Assembly (NCBI GenBank): GCA_031310005.1
Contig: CM062385.1
Location: forward strand, 496,001-560,000
Direction of reading: 5' to 3'
Origin: Dactylellina haptotyla
Lineage: Eukaryota; Ascomycota; Orbiliomycetes; Orbiliales; Orbiliaceae
Length of the DNA stretch: 64,000 nt
In this document: positions 48,982-60,863 of the stretch, in pieces
Layout: every line of letters begins with the position of its first letter
Position numbering within the stretch: the stretch's first letter is position 1
Notes under the pieces: model-generated
Database searches by the model: none
Told to the model about the DNA's origin: nothing
What the model saw: the letters and a program-made list of their open reading frames with translations, nothing else
Made by a program: the position numbers and the translations under genes

Positions 48982-50221
48982 TTAACGACGAGTCTTGGTC
49001 CTCGTCGGGTCGGTAAGTGCCACCGCGACCGGAGGTATTGGCAAGTTGAACAGACGTTCCTCTGATTCTGTACTTGGTACGTCTATCCCCTGGGCATCGT
49101 AAAAGCTCAGATGGAGCGAGTCATCGCTCAAACCGATGTAGGGATTACCCTCCCCCCATGCAACAAAGGCGCGATACTCGTCTATCTCGTCCGCGAAGCC
49201 CTCCGGGTGCAGGTAGAAGGACTCCCGGATAAACTCTCGATAACGACGAGAGTCGGTGTCCATGACTACCGAATTAAACTGTTGGTCTCGGCGTACCTGG
49301 CGTATTGGCTGGCTGGCGTAGGGAGCGTCAGATCCTTGGGGCCTCGCACGGTTATCTGTCTGCTGCTGCTGTGCAGGTGGTTGGATGTGAAGCCGAACCT
49401 CCTGGCCACCCTGGCCGCGCAGAGCCTGAACAGCGCGAAGTTGCCCAGGCTGCGGGTTGGGAGCATCCTTTCCCTTCGACTTACGCAGCCTATTACCCTT
49501 GTCTTCGAGCGTGCCTTTAATTGCTCTAGCCAGCTTGCTTTTCAGCTTCTTTAAGGCTTCAATGATCTTAGGAATCTTCTGAGACTCCTTTGCGTGATCA
49601 TCTCTGACCTTCTTGTCATCTTCTTTGCTTTCTTCTTCTGGGGCTTGGGCACGTAATGCCTCTGAAATAACAGGTAGAGGATCCGTAATGGGCCTAGCCC
49701 TTTCCTCTAGCTCTTCATACGCTCGAAGAGCTCTCACTAATGAATTTGAATATCAATTTTAGCTTACCATCACTCAACATAAACCAGGACATATGCCTTT
49801 ACTTACGTCTGTTATTGCCAATTAACATAATCGAGGTTTCGATACCGCTCTTTCGTAAGACTTCGAAGCGAATCTGACGCTGTCGGTCTTCGATTGATTC
49901 GCTGAGCTGCGTACACGAGGCATGGGCAGCCCGTGCAGTGATAGGGACAAGATCAATGGAGGCTAACTCCTCCTGGCCGTAAATCATAAGAGACCTTGTG
50001 GAGGTGATAGTAACTCCCGGTTCTTCGAGCTCGTGACAAACTTTGTCATCTTGTGTTATATCTAGCATGGAGCTCGTGGGTTGAGGAGCTTCTGGTGGTA
50101 GTTCGAAGAAGACAACATTAGTTGTCAATGGTGCAATGAGACGCACCATTCTCGAATACTGGGTACAGTTGCCGCTTGATTTGCCGACCATATTTGGGAA
50201 AAGTCCCACAGCTGAGAACAT
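48982..50221 (-). CDS. Unrecognised 389-residue protein with charged helical middle
   Basis: No family recognised. Two exons (49807-50221 and 48982-49736, 70-nt intron with clear GTAAGT and TTAG) give 1170 nt, or 389 residues. Residues 1-138 form a compact-looking domain with no signal peptide (start MFSAVGLFPNMVGKSSGNCT). Residues about 140-225 are highly charged and helical, with Glu/Lys-rich EEESKEDDKKVRDDHAKESQ followed by an amphipathic KIIEALKKLKSKLARAIKG stretch. A Gln-rich, probably disordered region (AQQQQTD) follows. The last third is acidic and aromatic (YREFIRESFYLHPEGFADEI and EYRAFVAWGEGNPYIGL). It looks intracellular. The consistent frame, matched splice phase and non-repetitive composition support a real gene; the function is unknown. 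Confidence 0.7.
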
Positions 50222-52198
50222 TATATTCTTGGATAGATGTAATTGCTCGCAACGGTAATTGCGTTAGGGGAGAATATTATGAAATTTGCGAAGGTTAGAT
50301 GTGCTTGTTAGGCTTGAGTATTCATACGAGCATGTGAAGAAATGGAGAAGCTGTAGGGTTAAGAGAAAGGAGGAAGCTGAAGACGAGGTTATGCTTCTAG
50401 AGGTTGTATAAAATTATGCAACTGTCGTGGCTACGAGTACAATTTGACAAAACTCAGCGTTGCTGGGGAGCAACATAGATTTTGGTAAGCACATTGATTT
50501 AAAAATTACTGCTCCTAATTAGAGAACACACTGCCGATGACCCTGCGATATCTTCATATACATCGATGAGAGTAGGTGTTTTTATATTATACTCTATATT
50601 GCCCGAGGTATCACCTTCGATAACTGGAAAGGAATTCTGATCACATAGTATATACAAATATAACGGCATAGCATAATTACAGCGGAAGGTTATAGCAGGT
50701 ATTAATTCGAGATTACAATTTAGTCATATGCTGGCCGCCGAAGCTATCAGATCTCGACAAAGCGACAATTGAAGCTAAGCAAGCATTTGCAGTTATCTAC
50801 CTTTAAGTTGCAACCGATTTCGTCATATATTCGCCTTAAATCCTTACCAAACTATAAGATAACTCGCACCTCAGCCTCTACTTAGACTGGACTAATCTTA
50901 ATAGCTCTATCTAGTCTCGAACCTCCATAGGAGTGCCATATGAAAGCGAGTCAACACATATTCAGATGCGAAATGCAACATTCCTGATACGAGATCCACA
51001 TTGCGGTCGCACAGATGCCAATTCTGATCAATTGCGAAATGCGCATTTTCTGGTGCTCCATATCAGAGTTATAAAATGATATCAGAGCCAGCATTCCGCC
51101 CTATCGCGGCATTCCGTCGAGACACGCCCCATACCGAGGCCCTCACCGCCATATGCATCGGACCGCACAGTTTAAAATCCTCCGCGAAAAGCGTTGATGG
51201 TCAACGCCATGGCAATTTGCGCGCCGGCCGTGAAGCCTTCCGCCGTGTTGTGCCTGAGCACCAAGCTCCGACAGGGGCGTCTAAGAAAAATAAGAAAAAT
51301 AAAAAATAAAAACGAGTTCCCCCTCACAGGTTGGTTCGAGGTTGGCAAGATCGGACAGGGATGGGGGCGAGGACCAGCCCATGGATTGGACCATATGGCC
51401 TGGATTCGAGCACCGTATTCGGTTCCCAGTTCGTGCAGAGCTAATCTCTTCTCAATAATCAGGGGGACGGAGGAGCATCGGAATCGAACTCGACAGGGTC
51501 CAATTTTCCCTACGAGACGGAAAGAAATCGCGGTGAAGATACATACATTCGGAATACGGCTGTGCGCTTTTGGAAATAAGGCTCATCTGATCCGGAGTCT
51601 ACGCCGACGTATTCACGGTTCAGCCTCAAGGCAGGCAATTGCGCAAACGGTGCCCCTATCCGAGGAGCAAGTGCTGAATGCGAACGTCAAGCAAAAGCTG
51701 CTGCTAAATCTGTCAAAGTCAAAAGGATTATAACTAAAGGTGCATGGCGAAACAGTCCTGAGGAAAGACACTAGTGCCCGGAATGCACTTTCCAGGAGGT
51801 TTCAAAAGGATATTTTGGGCCCGGACGTTTTCCAACTAATTGCTGGCGCTTGAGAGCAACATAAGCAAAGCACTCCAATCTTATTCACCAAGCAAATAAA
51901 AGAAGGGATGATAATATCTCCAGGTTCTTCTTAGTTCTCGATACACCTCTATCTATCGCTTTAATCGATACCGGGCATTTTCTCTCGCCTTCCAACTACT
52001 CTCCACCTCATTTTCCAGCCGATTCGAATCTCGCGAACCTGTCGCTTGGGTTTTCTCCCGCTTTCACTCCGAGATTTGCGCTGCACCGTACCTCAAACTC
52101 AAATATCTCTCCTATTCCGACAAGGGCTCTGCTGGGACTGTGGGGAACCACAGCGACCATATAGTAACGCTGCATCGTCCCAATAGAACGAACGAGGC
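50222..52198. other. Intergenic, AT-rich then F-box promoter
   Basis: Positions 50230-51060 are AT-rich with many stops. A 179-codon plus-strand frame near 51194-51733 has no domain and no ATG-proximal features, so it is treated as chance. The last few hundred bases before 52199 are the likely promoter and leader of the F-box gene. Confidence 0.4.
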
Positions 52199-54531
52199 AT
52201 GACGGCGAGAACGGCGAACGCGCCGCATCCTGCTCCTCTGGTCCTGCAGAAGCAGAAATCCAAATCTGCCCTCCGAGGCTTCTTTGGTGGGAGCAGGAAC
52301 CATTCGCCCGTAACGCCGCCAGCAACACCAGGAGGCTACTTTCCCGACAGCGGCACCACATCGCCGGTACCGAGCACGAATTCTGGGAAAGATTCGGCCG
52401 CTTCTATAAAACTAAAGGGACACTCATACTCCAGCTACTCGCGGCCGCCGATACCGCAGATTGTCTTCACAAAGATCGCGAAAGAGCTGCGGGTCATACA
52501 CGGGAGTGGACCCATTGGAACACCATGCGATACATGCTTTATGCGAGATCTCTGCTCGCTGACTTTAGTTAGCAAGAGATTCTCGAAGGGTGCTCTACGG
52601 CTTCTGTAGGTTAACCTTCTGCTTTAGTGTAGCCTTGGTATTTCGAAGCGCAGTAACTAACGAGAATACCCCTTCCCAGATACTCAAAAATTCGGATACA
52701 CGGCGCCGACTCGGAACACTCGAAATTCCATTTAGGCGGCGGCAAGAAGAACAACAAGATCAAATACGGTGCCCGTGTAAACTCACTATGCCGGACACTA
52801 CGCGCCCGTCCGGATCTCGCCGAATTGGTGATCGAACTCAAGCTTCCAGCGTACGATCTCAACTTACCGGCTCCGGATGTCGCAAATATACACTCTTTGG
52901 CTGCAGCTGTGGTTATGTGCTGCCCGAATCTCGAAAAACTTGTTGGCTTCTACCCCACCTTTGAATTTGGTATGGGTCTTGAATTGCCTGGCAATCCCAA
53001 GGACGAAGAATGGAGAAGAGGTTCGGACAGACTTTGGCAGGCCTTGAGCACACGAAAGCGGTTAAAGGAGCACGTCTGGCTATTAGTCGGCGAGCAACAA
53101 TTCGAACCATCACCTGACGATATTGGCTACCTTGATGATAATGGCGTGTTCCGCCAGGAAGTCGACTCACTGCCACAACAGCAGGTCAACCGTTTCATTT
53201 CATACCACGCCCAGTGGCAGAACCTGGAGACTCTTATCCTACACGGAATGAATACCATTTCATCCCTCCAACCAACCGATTTTCGGACGCTATTCCAATA
53301 CGTTCCCAATCTCACCTCCCTCTATGCCTCTCATTTCGCTTACTACCAGTTTACCGACGAAGTTCTCTGGTATCTGCCGAAATCCCTCACCAGTCTCCGG
53401 CTTGAATGTCTGCCAGGAATTACGGATAGAAGTCTATCTTACTATTTCTCCTCTCCGCAAAACCCTCTTAAGAAGCTTTCCTTAATAAACCTCGACATCC
53501 GTTCTCTTCTCCTTATAATTAAAATATTCGCAAACCTCGCCAAACTCGATAAATTCACCCTCCTGCAGGAGAATGCACCAGAAATCGACGAGACCGATAC
53601 CCTCTTCCTCAGACCCCTCCTCGCTTCCCGCTCGCTCAGATTTCTCCATTGGGATTGTCTCAACACCGGTACGGCAGAAACGCATATCGCAAATAGCATC
53701 GTAGACGGCGGGTTCCCAAATCTCCAATATCTACGTGCGCCTTGTGACAACAAGGGCGTTCTCCAAGCTGTCTGCCGGCCTCGCGAGAAACTCGAACTAC
53801 CAGGCGACAAATTCCGCTCCCTGATAGTTCGTCAGACACCCCAGAAGTCCAAGCACGCAATCAACAACTACGCGCCATCCGGCCCGCAGAGTAACAGAAG
53901 TCGAAGCAGCAGCAGCAGCCGTCACAATCGCTCACGGTCCAGCTCTTCAACAGCAGCGACTACTCCAATGTCACCCACCCGCTCTATCGACTCCGAAGAA
54001 CTCACCAGACACCTTCCAACTGCACGCTCTAAAGCCCAGAAGCGTCTAGAAGTCGCTCAAAACCCGCCTACAATCCCAAGCCCTGCAGGTATCTTCTCTC
54101 CATCAAACGCGGCGGTTCGCCGCCCGGCAACCAGCCATTCCTCCACGGAAAGTATGGGGATATCCGTCCCGCTTCCTCTGGGGACGTTTCACATCCACAT
54201 TGTCGTATCGAATTTCGATTCGGGACCGAAACATTCAGAGAAGAATCTTGTATCGTACCATGGCTTCCTCGGCGCGATTGAATCTAGGGTGGAATATTTC
54301 CTGTTACCGGATATTCCAGGGAGTGAGAGCGCGTTGGCGGGGTTAGGTGATATCATGGAAGCGGGGTGGGAGTGGAAAGAACCCGGGACCGGATCTGGCG
54401 ATGCCTGCACCGGGTTGGTCAATGTTAGAAACGCGGTGAATAATGGGGGTAATGGGAAGGCGATGCATAAGTATTGGAGCCATAGGGAGAGATGGCCGTG
54501 GAGGATGATTGCTTTAGGGATATTGTTTTGA
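52199..54531 (+). CDS. F-box protein with leucine-rich-like repeats
   Basis: Probable substrate adaptor of an SCF ubiquitin ligase. Two exons (52199-52605 and 52680-54531, 74-nt intron) give 2259 nt, or 752 residues. Residues 1-85 are Ser/Pro/Gly-rich and disordered. The F-box-like segment runs about 86-145: RPPIPQIVFTKIAKELRVIH, then a CDTCFMRDLCSLTLVSKRFS motif and KGALRLLYSKIRIHG, with the splice inside RLL|YSK. Residues about 150-540 contain irregular leucine-rich turns (NLETLILHGMNTI, LTSLYASHFAYY, LTSLRLECLPGITDRSLSYY, LRFLHWDCLNTG, NLQYLRAPCDNKG) as in F-box/LRR proteins. Then comes a Ser/Arg-rich low-complexity region (SRSSSSSRHNRSRSSSS) and a conserved-looking C-terminal domain (LPLGTFHIHIVVSNFDSGPK, then KYWSHRERWPWRMI). 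The Cys pair in the F-box region is unusual. The target is unknown. Confidence 0.85.
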
Positions 54532-56158
54532 AAGAGGGTGTTGTAATGACTAGAATTTGTTTTTCTTTTTTTTTTTGATATTGTAATATTAGCGAGTTCA
54601 GTTTTCTGGCTTTTCGTGATTCCTCACCATTATAAATTGGCTGAGGAATAGATGTAGTCAGTTTAATATATCGGGTCTTCAACGACTCGAACCTTTTCAG
54701 TATTCTGCATATTTAGGATAGTGACATGTGATTTTGGAATAAGAGCCAAGTTTTCATGATTAAAAGATACAATATATCCAGGCCGGGTGTAAAACTGCAT
54801 TTCACAAGTCTGTAGCTCAACCTTATACCCTTCGATTATATGATGATGATGACATCGCCGTGGTTTGGTTCAAAAACAATGCAGGTCCGGCTAATCCGTA
54901 CAACGGCCAACCTCCATCGCAAGTATACTAATTTAACTGTACTGTTGGTGATTCCGCTGCCATACCAGCCATATGGAGTAACAGAAGCGCGCTGAGGACT
55001 GGGGAGGTTTATATATATATTACAGGTGCTAATGATACCAATGGTACCAAAGATGTGACGTTAGAACGGGATTCCCTTATCCGCTTAGGCATGGCGGACC
55101 CGCTCCGTAGTTACGGACTACCAACCCAAACTGAAGAGCGCTTTGGTCCTTTTTTACCTGTTATTTCTGTTTTCCTTGCTCGAGACGTTTTTGTCAATAA
55201 TTTCCTCTGAAGTCTACTCACTAGTTGTCCGTCCCGAATTCAAACCTTTCAACATGTAAAGAAAGGCTCACCGCATAGATTGAAAAATATCTAATGTAAT
55301 TCAGAAAACTCAATAATCTAAACCTTTACCCCAATGGTAATTTTTTCTCGTTGACAGCCATTCGGAAACATTAATCCATTTGCCTTTGTAGCCGCTTGTA
55401 ACGCCAAGTACTTGTGCCAGCAAGAACTCTCGAGCAACACACGCCAGTTGCTTACTGACAGGGGTATAAGCCAGGATAAGCCAAGAATCCCTGTCCTAAC
55501 CTGAACCATACGCCCAGCGAGCGAAAATGGTTAGATTCCGCGTGGAACTAACGATATCTCCGGGCTTTGTAATCACCAAATTCCAAGCCAACATAGGATC
55601 TCATAATAATCCATAGCATAGGCGCCACAAACTCGAGCTCGAAATTCGGCTAGTGCCTATTCCGAGTGCAGAAATGGAAACTCTACCTCAGGAAGTATCA
55701 AAATGGCTTACACCCTTGCGTATAAGCTCCAGACATATGGTTTCCAAAGCAGTCGCGATATGATAATATGATGTTATAAGCTAGACTCCGACGAGAAGTC
55801 CGAAATGCGGGTGGTATTAGCGGAGCTTTCTAAGCTTAGACTTCGATGTTGGCCTGTTCACTTGCCGGATCAACATCCTCGTGATAGGTGGATGCAAAGC
55901 TCGAGCTTGCGATGTACGCCAAAAGTTAACCGCATTGGTAATCGAGAAGTTAAATATGCGAATTCTATGATATCATGAAGCTTGATCGCGGACTACTTAA
56001 AGGACAACAATGCCCCAGGTCGGTTCGATTCATGAATTCAATCTCATCAGCATCAGCAAAAACATCTATACACTCAGCTTGGCTGCTGCTACTATTTCAC
56101 CAATTACAATATAAAATCACCAACAAATACATCACCGAAATCTCAATAGTCTCACAAA
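54532..56158. other. Intergenic: promoter of the aldo/keto reductase
   Basis: T-rich 3' UTR after the F-box stop, with a TA-alternating run near 55012-55020. No gene recognised. The final 150 bp, AT-rich with an ATATAAAA-like motif near 56108, are the probable core promoter of the reductase. Confidence 0.45.
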
Positions 56159-57406
56159 ATGGTCACCTACGGAAAACCATTTCCCACCCGCCGATTGGGT
56201 AAAAATGGACCTGAGGTTTCCATGGTCGGATACGGCGCTATGGGTGGGTGATGAAATCACAAACTTAAGAGATTCCATCACAAATTCTAACACATGACTA
56301 CCTAGGCTTGTCTATTGGATATGGCCCGGCCAAGCCCGATGAAGTGCGCTTGAAGGTCCTCGACGAAGTTATCGCTAGCGGCTGCTATTTCGTACGTTAC
56401 CTCCCGATCATATTTATATATCTACATTGACTCTAACACGGATTGCAACCAGATTGATACGAGTGATATCTACGGCGACAACGAGGAACTCTTGGGCAAA
56501 TGGTTCAAACTCAACCCGGGTCTTCGCGAGAAGGTCTTTTTGGCAACCAAATTCGCAATATTCCCCGTCGATCCTGCCAAAGGCGTTTATGCGACTAAGA
56601 ATGAGCCCGAATATATCAAGACTGCGATCGAGAGCAGTCTCCAGAAATTAGGAACCGACTATGTTGATCTTTATTATGTTCATCGGTAAGAGCTCTTCCA
56701 GCGGTGGGAACCTTATTTAATTTAGTTCACCGGATCTAATAGTTTGATATACAGAGTCCAGAAGGAACAACCAATCGAAATCGCGATGCAAGCTCTCAAG
56801 GAACTTAAAGAAGCGGGTAAAATTCGTCACATTGGCCTCTCAGAGGTCTCTGCGGAAACGATCCGTCGAGCCCACGCTGTCGAGCCTCTAGCTGCCGTCC
56901 AACTCGAGTACTCCCCATTCGCCCTCGATATTGAAGAGCCAGAGCGCAATATTCTCAACACTTGCCGCGAGCTCGGTATTTCTGTCGTTGCATATAGTCC
57001 TCTTGGTCGTGGTTTCCTTACCGGCCGTTATCGTTCTCCAGATGACTTCGAGCCTGGCGATTTCCGTTCCTACGCTCCACGATTCTCCAAGGAGAATTTC
57101 CCAAAGAATCTCGAATTATTGGACCATATTGAACGCTTAGCCAAGAAGAAGGGTGTTACGAACTCGCAGTTGACTCTTGCCTGGGTTTCGAGCCGTGGGG
57201 ATGATATCATTCCTATTCCAGGAACTACCAGAATCGAGGGATTGAAAGAGAATTTCGGATATTTGGATGTTACTCTGACCGAGGAAGAGAGAGAGGAGAT
57301 CACAGAAGCGGCAAAGAGCTGTGTCATGATTGGGGAGAGATATCCAGCTGGTATGACCGATGTCTTGTTCGCTGATACCGTTCCTTTGGAAGGTTACAAG
57401 GCCTAG
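56159..57406 (+). CDS. Aldo/keto reductase (YakC / pyridoxal-reductase-like)
   Basis: NADPH-dependent carbonyl reductase with a TIM-barrel fold, probably cytosolic. Four exons (56159-56243, 56306-56391, 56453-56685 and 56755-57406) give 1056 nt, or 351 residues. The N-terminus TRRLGKNGPEVSMVGYGAMG is the usual first strand. The catalytic tetrad is complete: Asp59 and Tyr64 in IDTSDIYGDNEELLG, Lys90 in VFLATKFAI and His134 in DLYYVHRV. The cofactor-binding part shows IPIPGTTRIEGLKENFG near the C-terminus. GLSEVSAETIRRAHAVEPLA and QLEYSPFALDIE match the YakC-type (AKR13) and pyridoxal-reductase groups. The substrate cannot be set from sequence. Its 3' end faces that of dihydroorotate dehydrogenase, 178 bp away. 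Confidence 0.95.
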
Positions 57407-57584
57407 ATTGGTACACGCGCATCAGAATGATTCAAAGCCGAGGATTGAATTTGTATTTGTTTAAAGGGTGTTTTGTGAAAGGGACTTAGCATATTGTTAG
57501 CTAAATATAATATGATTGAATATAATCGCTTTGCTATGTACATTGAAAATGTTCAAGATGTTTTCCACGTGACATAACTTTTGT

Positions 57585-59028
57585 CTATTTACGATTTGCG
57601 ACTGTTTTGCGTACTATATCCCGAATTTCCTCCTTGATATTCCCGATTGTTCCGACACCACCGTACACCATGGCAGTGTATACACCCACTACACCTGCAC
57701 CCTCTTTCAGAACATCCAATGCGTCCTGTCCAGTTGAGACTCCACCGCTCGCCCAGATTTCTTTGTCTCGTGGCAGCCGTCGTCTGTACTCTCTGACTAA
57801 GTGTCGCATTGGCTCGTATAGCTCTGGTCCGGACAGTCCACCGGCTTCGTGTACCAAATGTGGAGCGGATACCAGGGATTCAGGTCGTCTTAGTGTTGTA
57901 TTCGCCACAATCACCCCATCAATCCCAGATTTCTTAATCGCGGAAGTTATGTCATCGATTTGCTGTTTCGAGCTCTCATCCGGTGAAATTTTGACTATGA
58001 CTCGCGGCTTGTTCTTCTTGTGAACCTTCTTGGCCTCTGTGACTACAGCTGACAGTAGCTCAGCGAGTCTTTCACCGGACTGCAGTTTTCGCAAGCCCGG
58101 CGTGTTGGGACTCGACACATTGACGACAAGAACATCGGCGTATAGTCCTAAAGCTCTAACGCCAGAGAGATACGCCTCTTTGACTCCTTCTACATCGTCT
58201 TCGCTGACTGACTTGTTTTTCCCGATCTGCACGGCCAGCAATTTTCCGTCGTACAAGCTGGCAGGTAGAGAGTCGAGAACTGCTTGTTCGGTCATATTAT
58301 GATCAGAGGCATATCTCATTACTCTCTCGCGGAGTTTCCGCGCAACGTAATCGGAACCCAGAGAATTGAATCCATATCGATTAATGAGGGCTTTATCTGG
58401 AACCAGTCGAAAAACACGAGGGCGGGGGTTGCCAGTTTGTGGGAGCGGTGTCACACAGCCAACCTCTACGATGGAAGGTCCAAGGGCAAATAGGGCGTCT
58501 ACGGCTTCGGCATTCTTATCGAGACCGGCAGATATATAGATCGGGTTGATAATGCGCTTGTCCCAGACCTGTCGTTTATCAGTCAAGACACCTTTGAGGC
58601 AATATTTATCGATAACATAGAAGCCCTACATAAGTTTCAAGGAAAGGCTCTTTATCATCCTCTTCCCTTATTCCTAACCTGTCCCGTGGGTGCAACCCGT
58701 ACTCCCAGAGCATGCGTAGGACCGTCAGACCGAAGGCATGTGCGTCTTCGGCGTCAGGTGCTACAACACGTATAGCGGGGACGGCAACATATCGATGAAC
58801 GGCTGCTCTCGAGTCCGTGAAGTAGTATCCGAACAAGAAGAGTGCAGAGACGGCGGCTGCGGATTTTGCGACGGTGGCCGAGGTACTCAATGGCCCGGCT
58901 GGTTTCTTGGTGGCATATGCCCTTCGGAAGACACTAGCGGACGACGGGTTCCTCAAGCCCGAGAACGGGCCATTGGCCGTTAAGACGCCTCGAGGGCGGA
59001 GGAGCGAGCGAAGGTGAGACGGCGGCAT
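57585..59028 (-). CDS. Dihydroorotate dehydrogenase (quinone), mitochondrial
   Basis: Class 2 enzyme of the inner mitochondrial membrane. It oxidises dihydroorotate to orotate in UMP synthesis and passes electrons to ubiquinone through FMN. Two exons (58630-59028 and 57585-58568, 61-nt intron) give 1383 nt, or 460 residues. The N-terminus is Arg/Ser-rich (MPPSHLRSLLRPRG), then a hydrophobic helix (AAAVSALFLFGYYF), the bipartite signal of this class. The helical quinone-tunnel region is around LTVLRMLWEYGLHPRDRLG. After the splice (ETY|VWDKRIINPIYISAGLDKNAEA), FMN-binding segments are VGCVTPLPQTGNPRPRVFR and NRYGFNSLGS. The catalytic Ser, about residue 286, is in NVSSPNTPGLRKLQ. The phosphate-binding end is ASGGVSTGQDALDVLKEGA and YGGVGTI. 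The splice was chosen by frame and family fit; the frame just upstream of the acceptor is open but does not join exon 1. Confidence 0.95.
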
Positions 59029-59426
59029 CCTTCGGCTTCCGGGTATTCGATCGAGGGGCGGTGGTGTTCACCGTCTCATCTTCCCCGTGGTGGTAACTTG
59101 GGCGTGTGTTCGGGTTATCGAAGGAGGGCGTGTGAAGTTGAGGTCGGGTTGTGTTGTTGTTCGCGAGATATTTCGATTGGCCAATGAAATGATTCCCGAT
59201 TGAAGAACAACCTCTCCGACGACAGGCATTGCGGACGTCATTGCGGCGACAAACCTCCCCGACGACCCTCAACTTCAGCTACTCCTCGCTATCGGTAGGT
59301 GTCTATTGTTCTCAGACTATCGCGGATGTGGGCAATTGAGCTAACTTGAAGATGGAATCCAGGCTCGACAGACGTTGAGGTCCCTCCGTGTCCATCCCAC
59401 CTCCTCCGCCTCTTCGATATCCCACC
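59029..59426. promoter_or_regulatory. Divergent promoter between DHODH and complex I subunit genes
   Basis: 398 bp lie between the start codons of two divergently transcribed mitochondrial genes. The interval carries a head-to-head CCAAT pair (listed separately) and no gene. Both products deliver electrons to ubiquinone, so shared control is plausible. That is an inference from arrangement and motif, not shown by the sequence itself. Confidence 0.7.
59176..59185. promoter_or_regulatory. Head-to-head CCAAT palindrome (ATTGGCCAAT)
   Basis: ATTGG and CCAAT abut directly, so each gene sees a CCAAT box in the same orientation. It lies 148 bp from the DHODH start and 242 bp from the NDUFA5-type start. 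In fungi, CCAAT boxes are bound by the HAP/CBC complex, which controls many respiratory genes. Function here is inferred. Confidence 0.6.
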
Positions 59427-60203
59427 ATGAGGCCCGCCGTCCGCCTCCTCCAGTCTGCGAAAGCGGCTACTACCAAGACGACCCCGCGTCTGTTCCCATT
59501 CCATCCGACTGGTATCGCTGGTCTACCGACACATCCCAACCCGCGTCCCACATTACTCAACGTCTACAACGCCACCCTCAAGAAACTCTCCGAGCTCCCC
59601 GAAGAATCCGCATACCGTACCGCGACAGAAGCCATTGTCAAGCACCGTAAGCGTGTTGTCGAAGAGCAAATCCCCGCGGGTTTCGATGTCTGGTGTCAGG
59701 ACCGCCAAAAGCGAGGACTAGACTCCCAACCACAATACGATGACGGTGTCGAGGCGGTGGACGTGAGCAAGGACCAGATTCTGGCATTGACAGGGAATTG
59801 GGAAGACAGCCAGTCAGACGATCACGAGTTCGTCGAACTGGAAGACTGGAGGAAAGATGAGATCAAAAAGGCCAGGATCAACGAATGGGTAGAAAAACAC
59901 AAGAAGAAGGCGCCCGATTATGAGGGTTTCTTGCCTGAACCTGATCTGTCAGCGGAGCAGGTGATTGCTATTGAGGAGCAGATTGGCACAGGTTTAGTTG
60001 AAGAGATTATCGTACAAGCCTATGAAGAGTACAAACTGGTGGAGGTTATGACTGAATCGAAACCGTAAGTTCATCTTTGATATTTACACTTCCAAATTCG
60101 CAGTTGAAAAATTGCTAACTTTAAGTCAAAACACAGGTGGGAACCTCTGATGGAAGCACCGATTGAAGGCCAATGGACATACTTTGAAAGAGAGAAGAAC
60201 TAA
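59427..60203 (+). CDS. NADH:ubiquinone oxidoreductase subunit, NDUFA5 / 29.9-kDa type
   Basis: Accessory subunit of mitochondrial complex I at the base of the peripheral arm. Two exons (59427-60064 and 60137-60203) give 705 nt, or 234 residues. The chosen ATG at 59427 starts MRPAVRLLQSAKAATTKTTP, a targeting sequence. An in-frame reading further upstream lacks an ATG. The conserved family block is TGIAGLPTHPNPRPTLLNVY, then LKKLSELPEESAYRTATEAI and VEEQIPAGFDVWCQD, matching NDUFA5 (human B13) and the Neurospora 29.9-kDa subunit. The fungal C-terminal extension is charged and helical and ends WEPLMEAPIEGQWTYFEREK, which is also conserved in fungi. It is divergent from the DHODH gene. Confidence 0.94.
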
Positions 60204-60863
60204 GCATCTATATCCTTTGCCCCTTGAATCTTTTGTACAGCCAAAAGCTAGTAGCGGGTCTTGTTTGCTCAGTATATAGTAGATTACACAAGACAATCTG
60301 TAGATATATTATAAAATTTCCTGATGTCCCAATTGGTTAATGTTATGCAATTTAACCTTCGTGTTATTAGACGACGTTGGAATGCAGCTTGCTAGCCAAC
60401 GTGACCTTAACTTAGAGGCTGGATCCATGGAGCCATAATTCTATGCCCTGAACAGTCTTTTATTTTTTTAGCGATAATTTAAGTGACAAGGTGGTATTTA
60501 TTTTGTACTAAATCCTTGATACGACGCTGATACGTTGGTTTACGTAGGAGCCTGCGTGAATTTAAAGGGACATTGTTGAAGCAGTTATCCAAATGACAAG
60601 GAAACATCGATATATCACAATTCTACAGTAAAGAAGCGAAAGTTACTATAGATGGATTCTTGCGGTCATATGTATAAATTGTTCTTCTACCCTATGATAT
60701 CGAAGGTATAGCTACAGAGATTGATATCGATACATTTTGAGCTGAAGGGGATGTTGGCATAGAATGAAAGGGTAAGACAACGCTAAAACTCGTGCTAGAT
60801 AGGAACTCATTCAGTATTTCTTGTGTATATCTTGTAAACAGAGTCCGTCAACCCACCTGTACT
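60204..60863. other. Intergenic, 3' ends of flanking genes
   Basis: AT-rich spacer between convergent genes, holding both 3' UTRs. Nothing else was seen. Confidence 0.5.

Noticed and set aside
51194-51733. 179-codon plus-strand frame
   Set aside because: No recognisable domain, a low-complexity Lys/Asn run from an A-rich tract, and no splice partners.
58569-58629. Reading DHODH exon 2 upstream through the intron as extra N-terminal residues
   Set aside because: The frame is open there but cannot join exon 1 at any valid donor. The acceptor before VWDKR joins the exon ending ETY in phase and matches the family.
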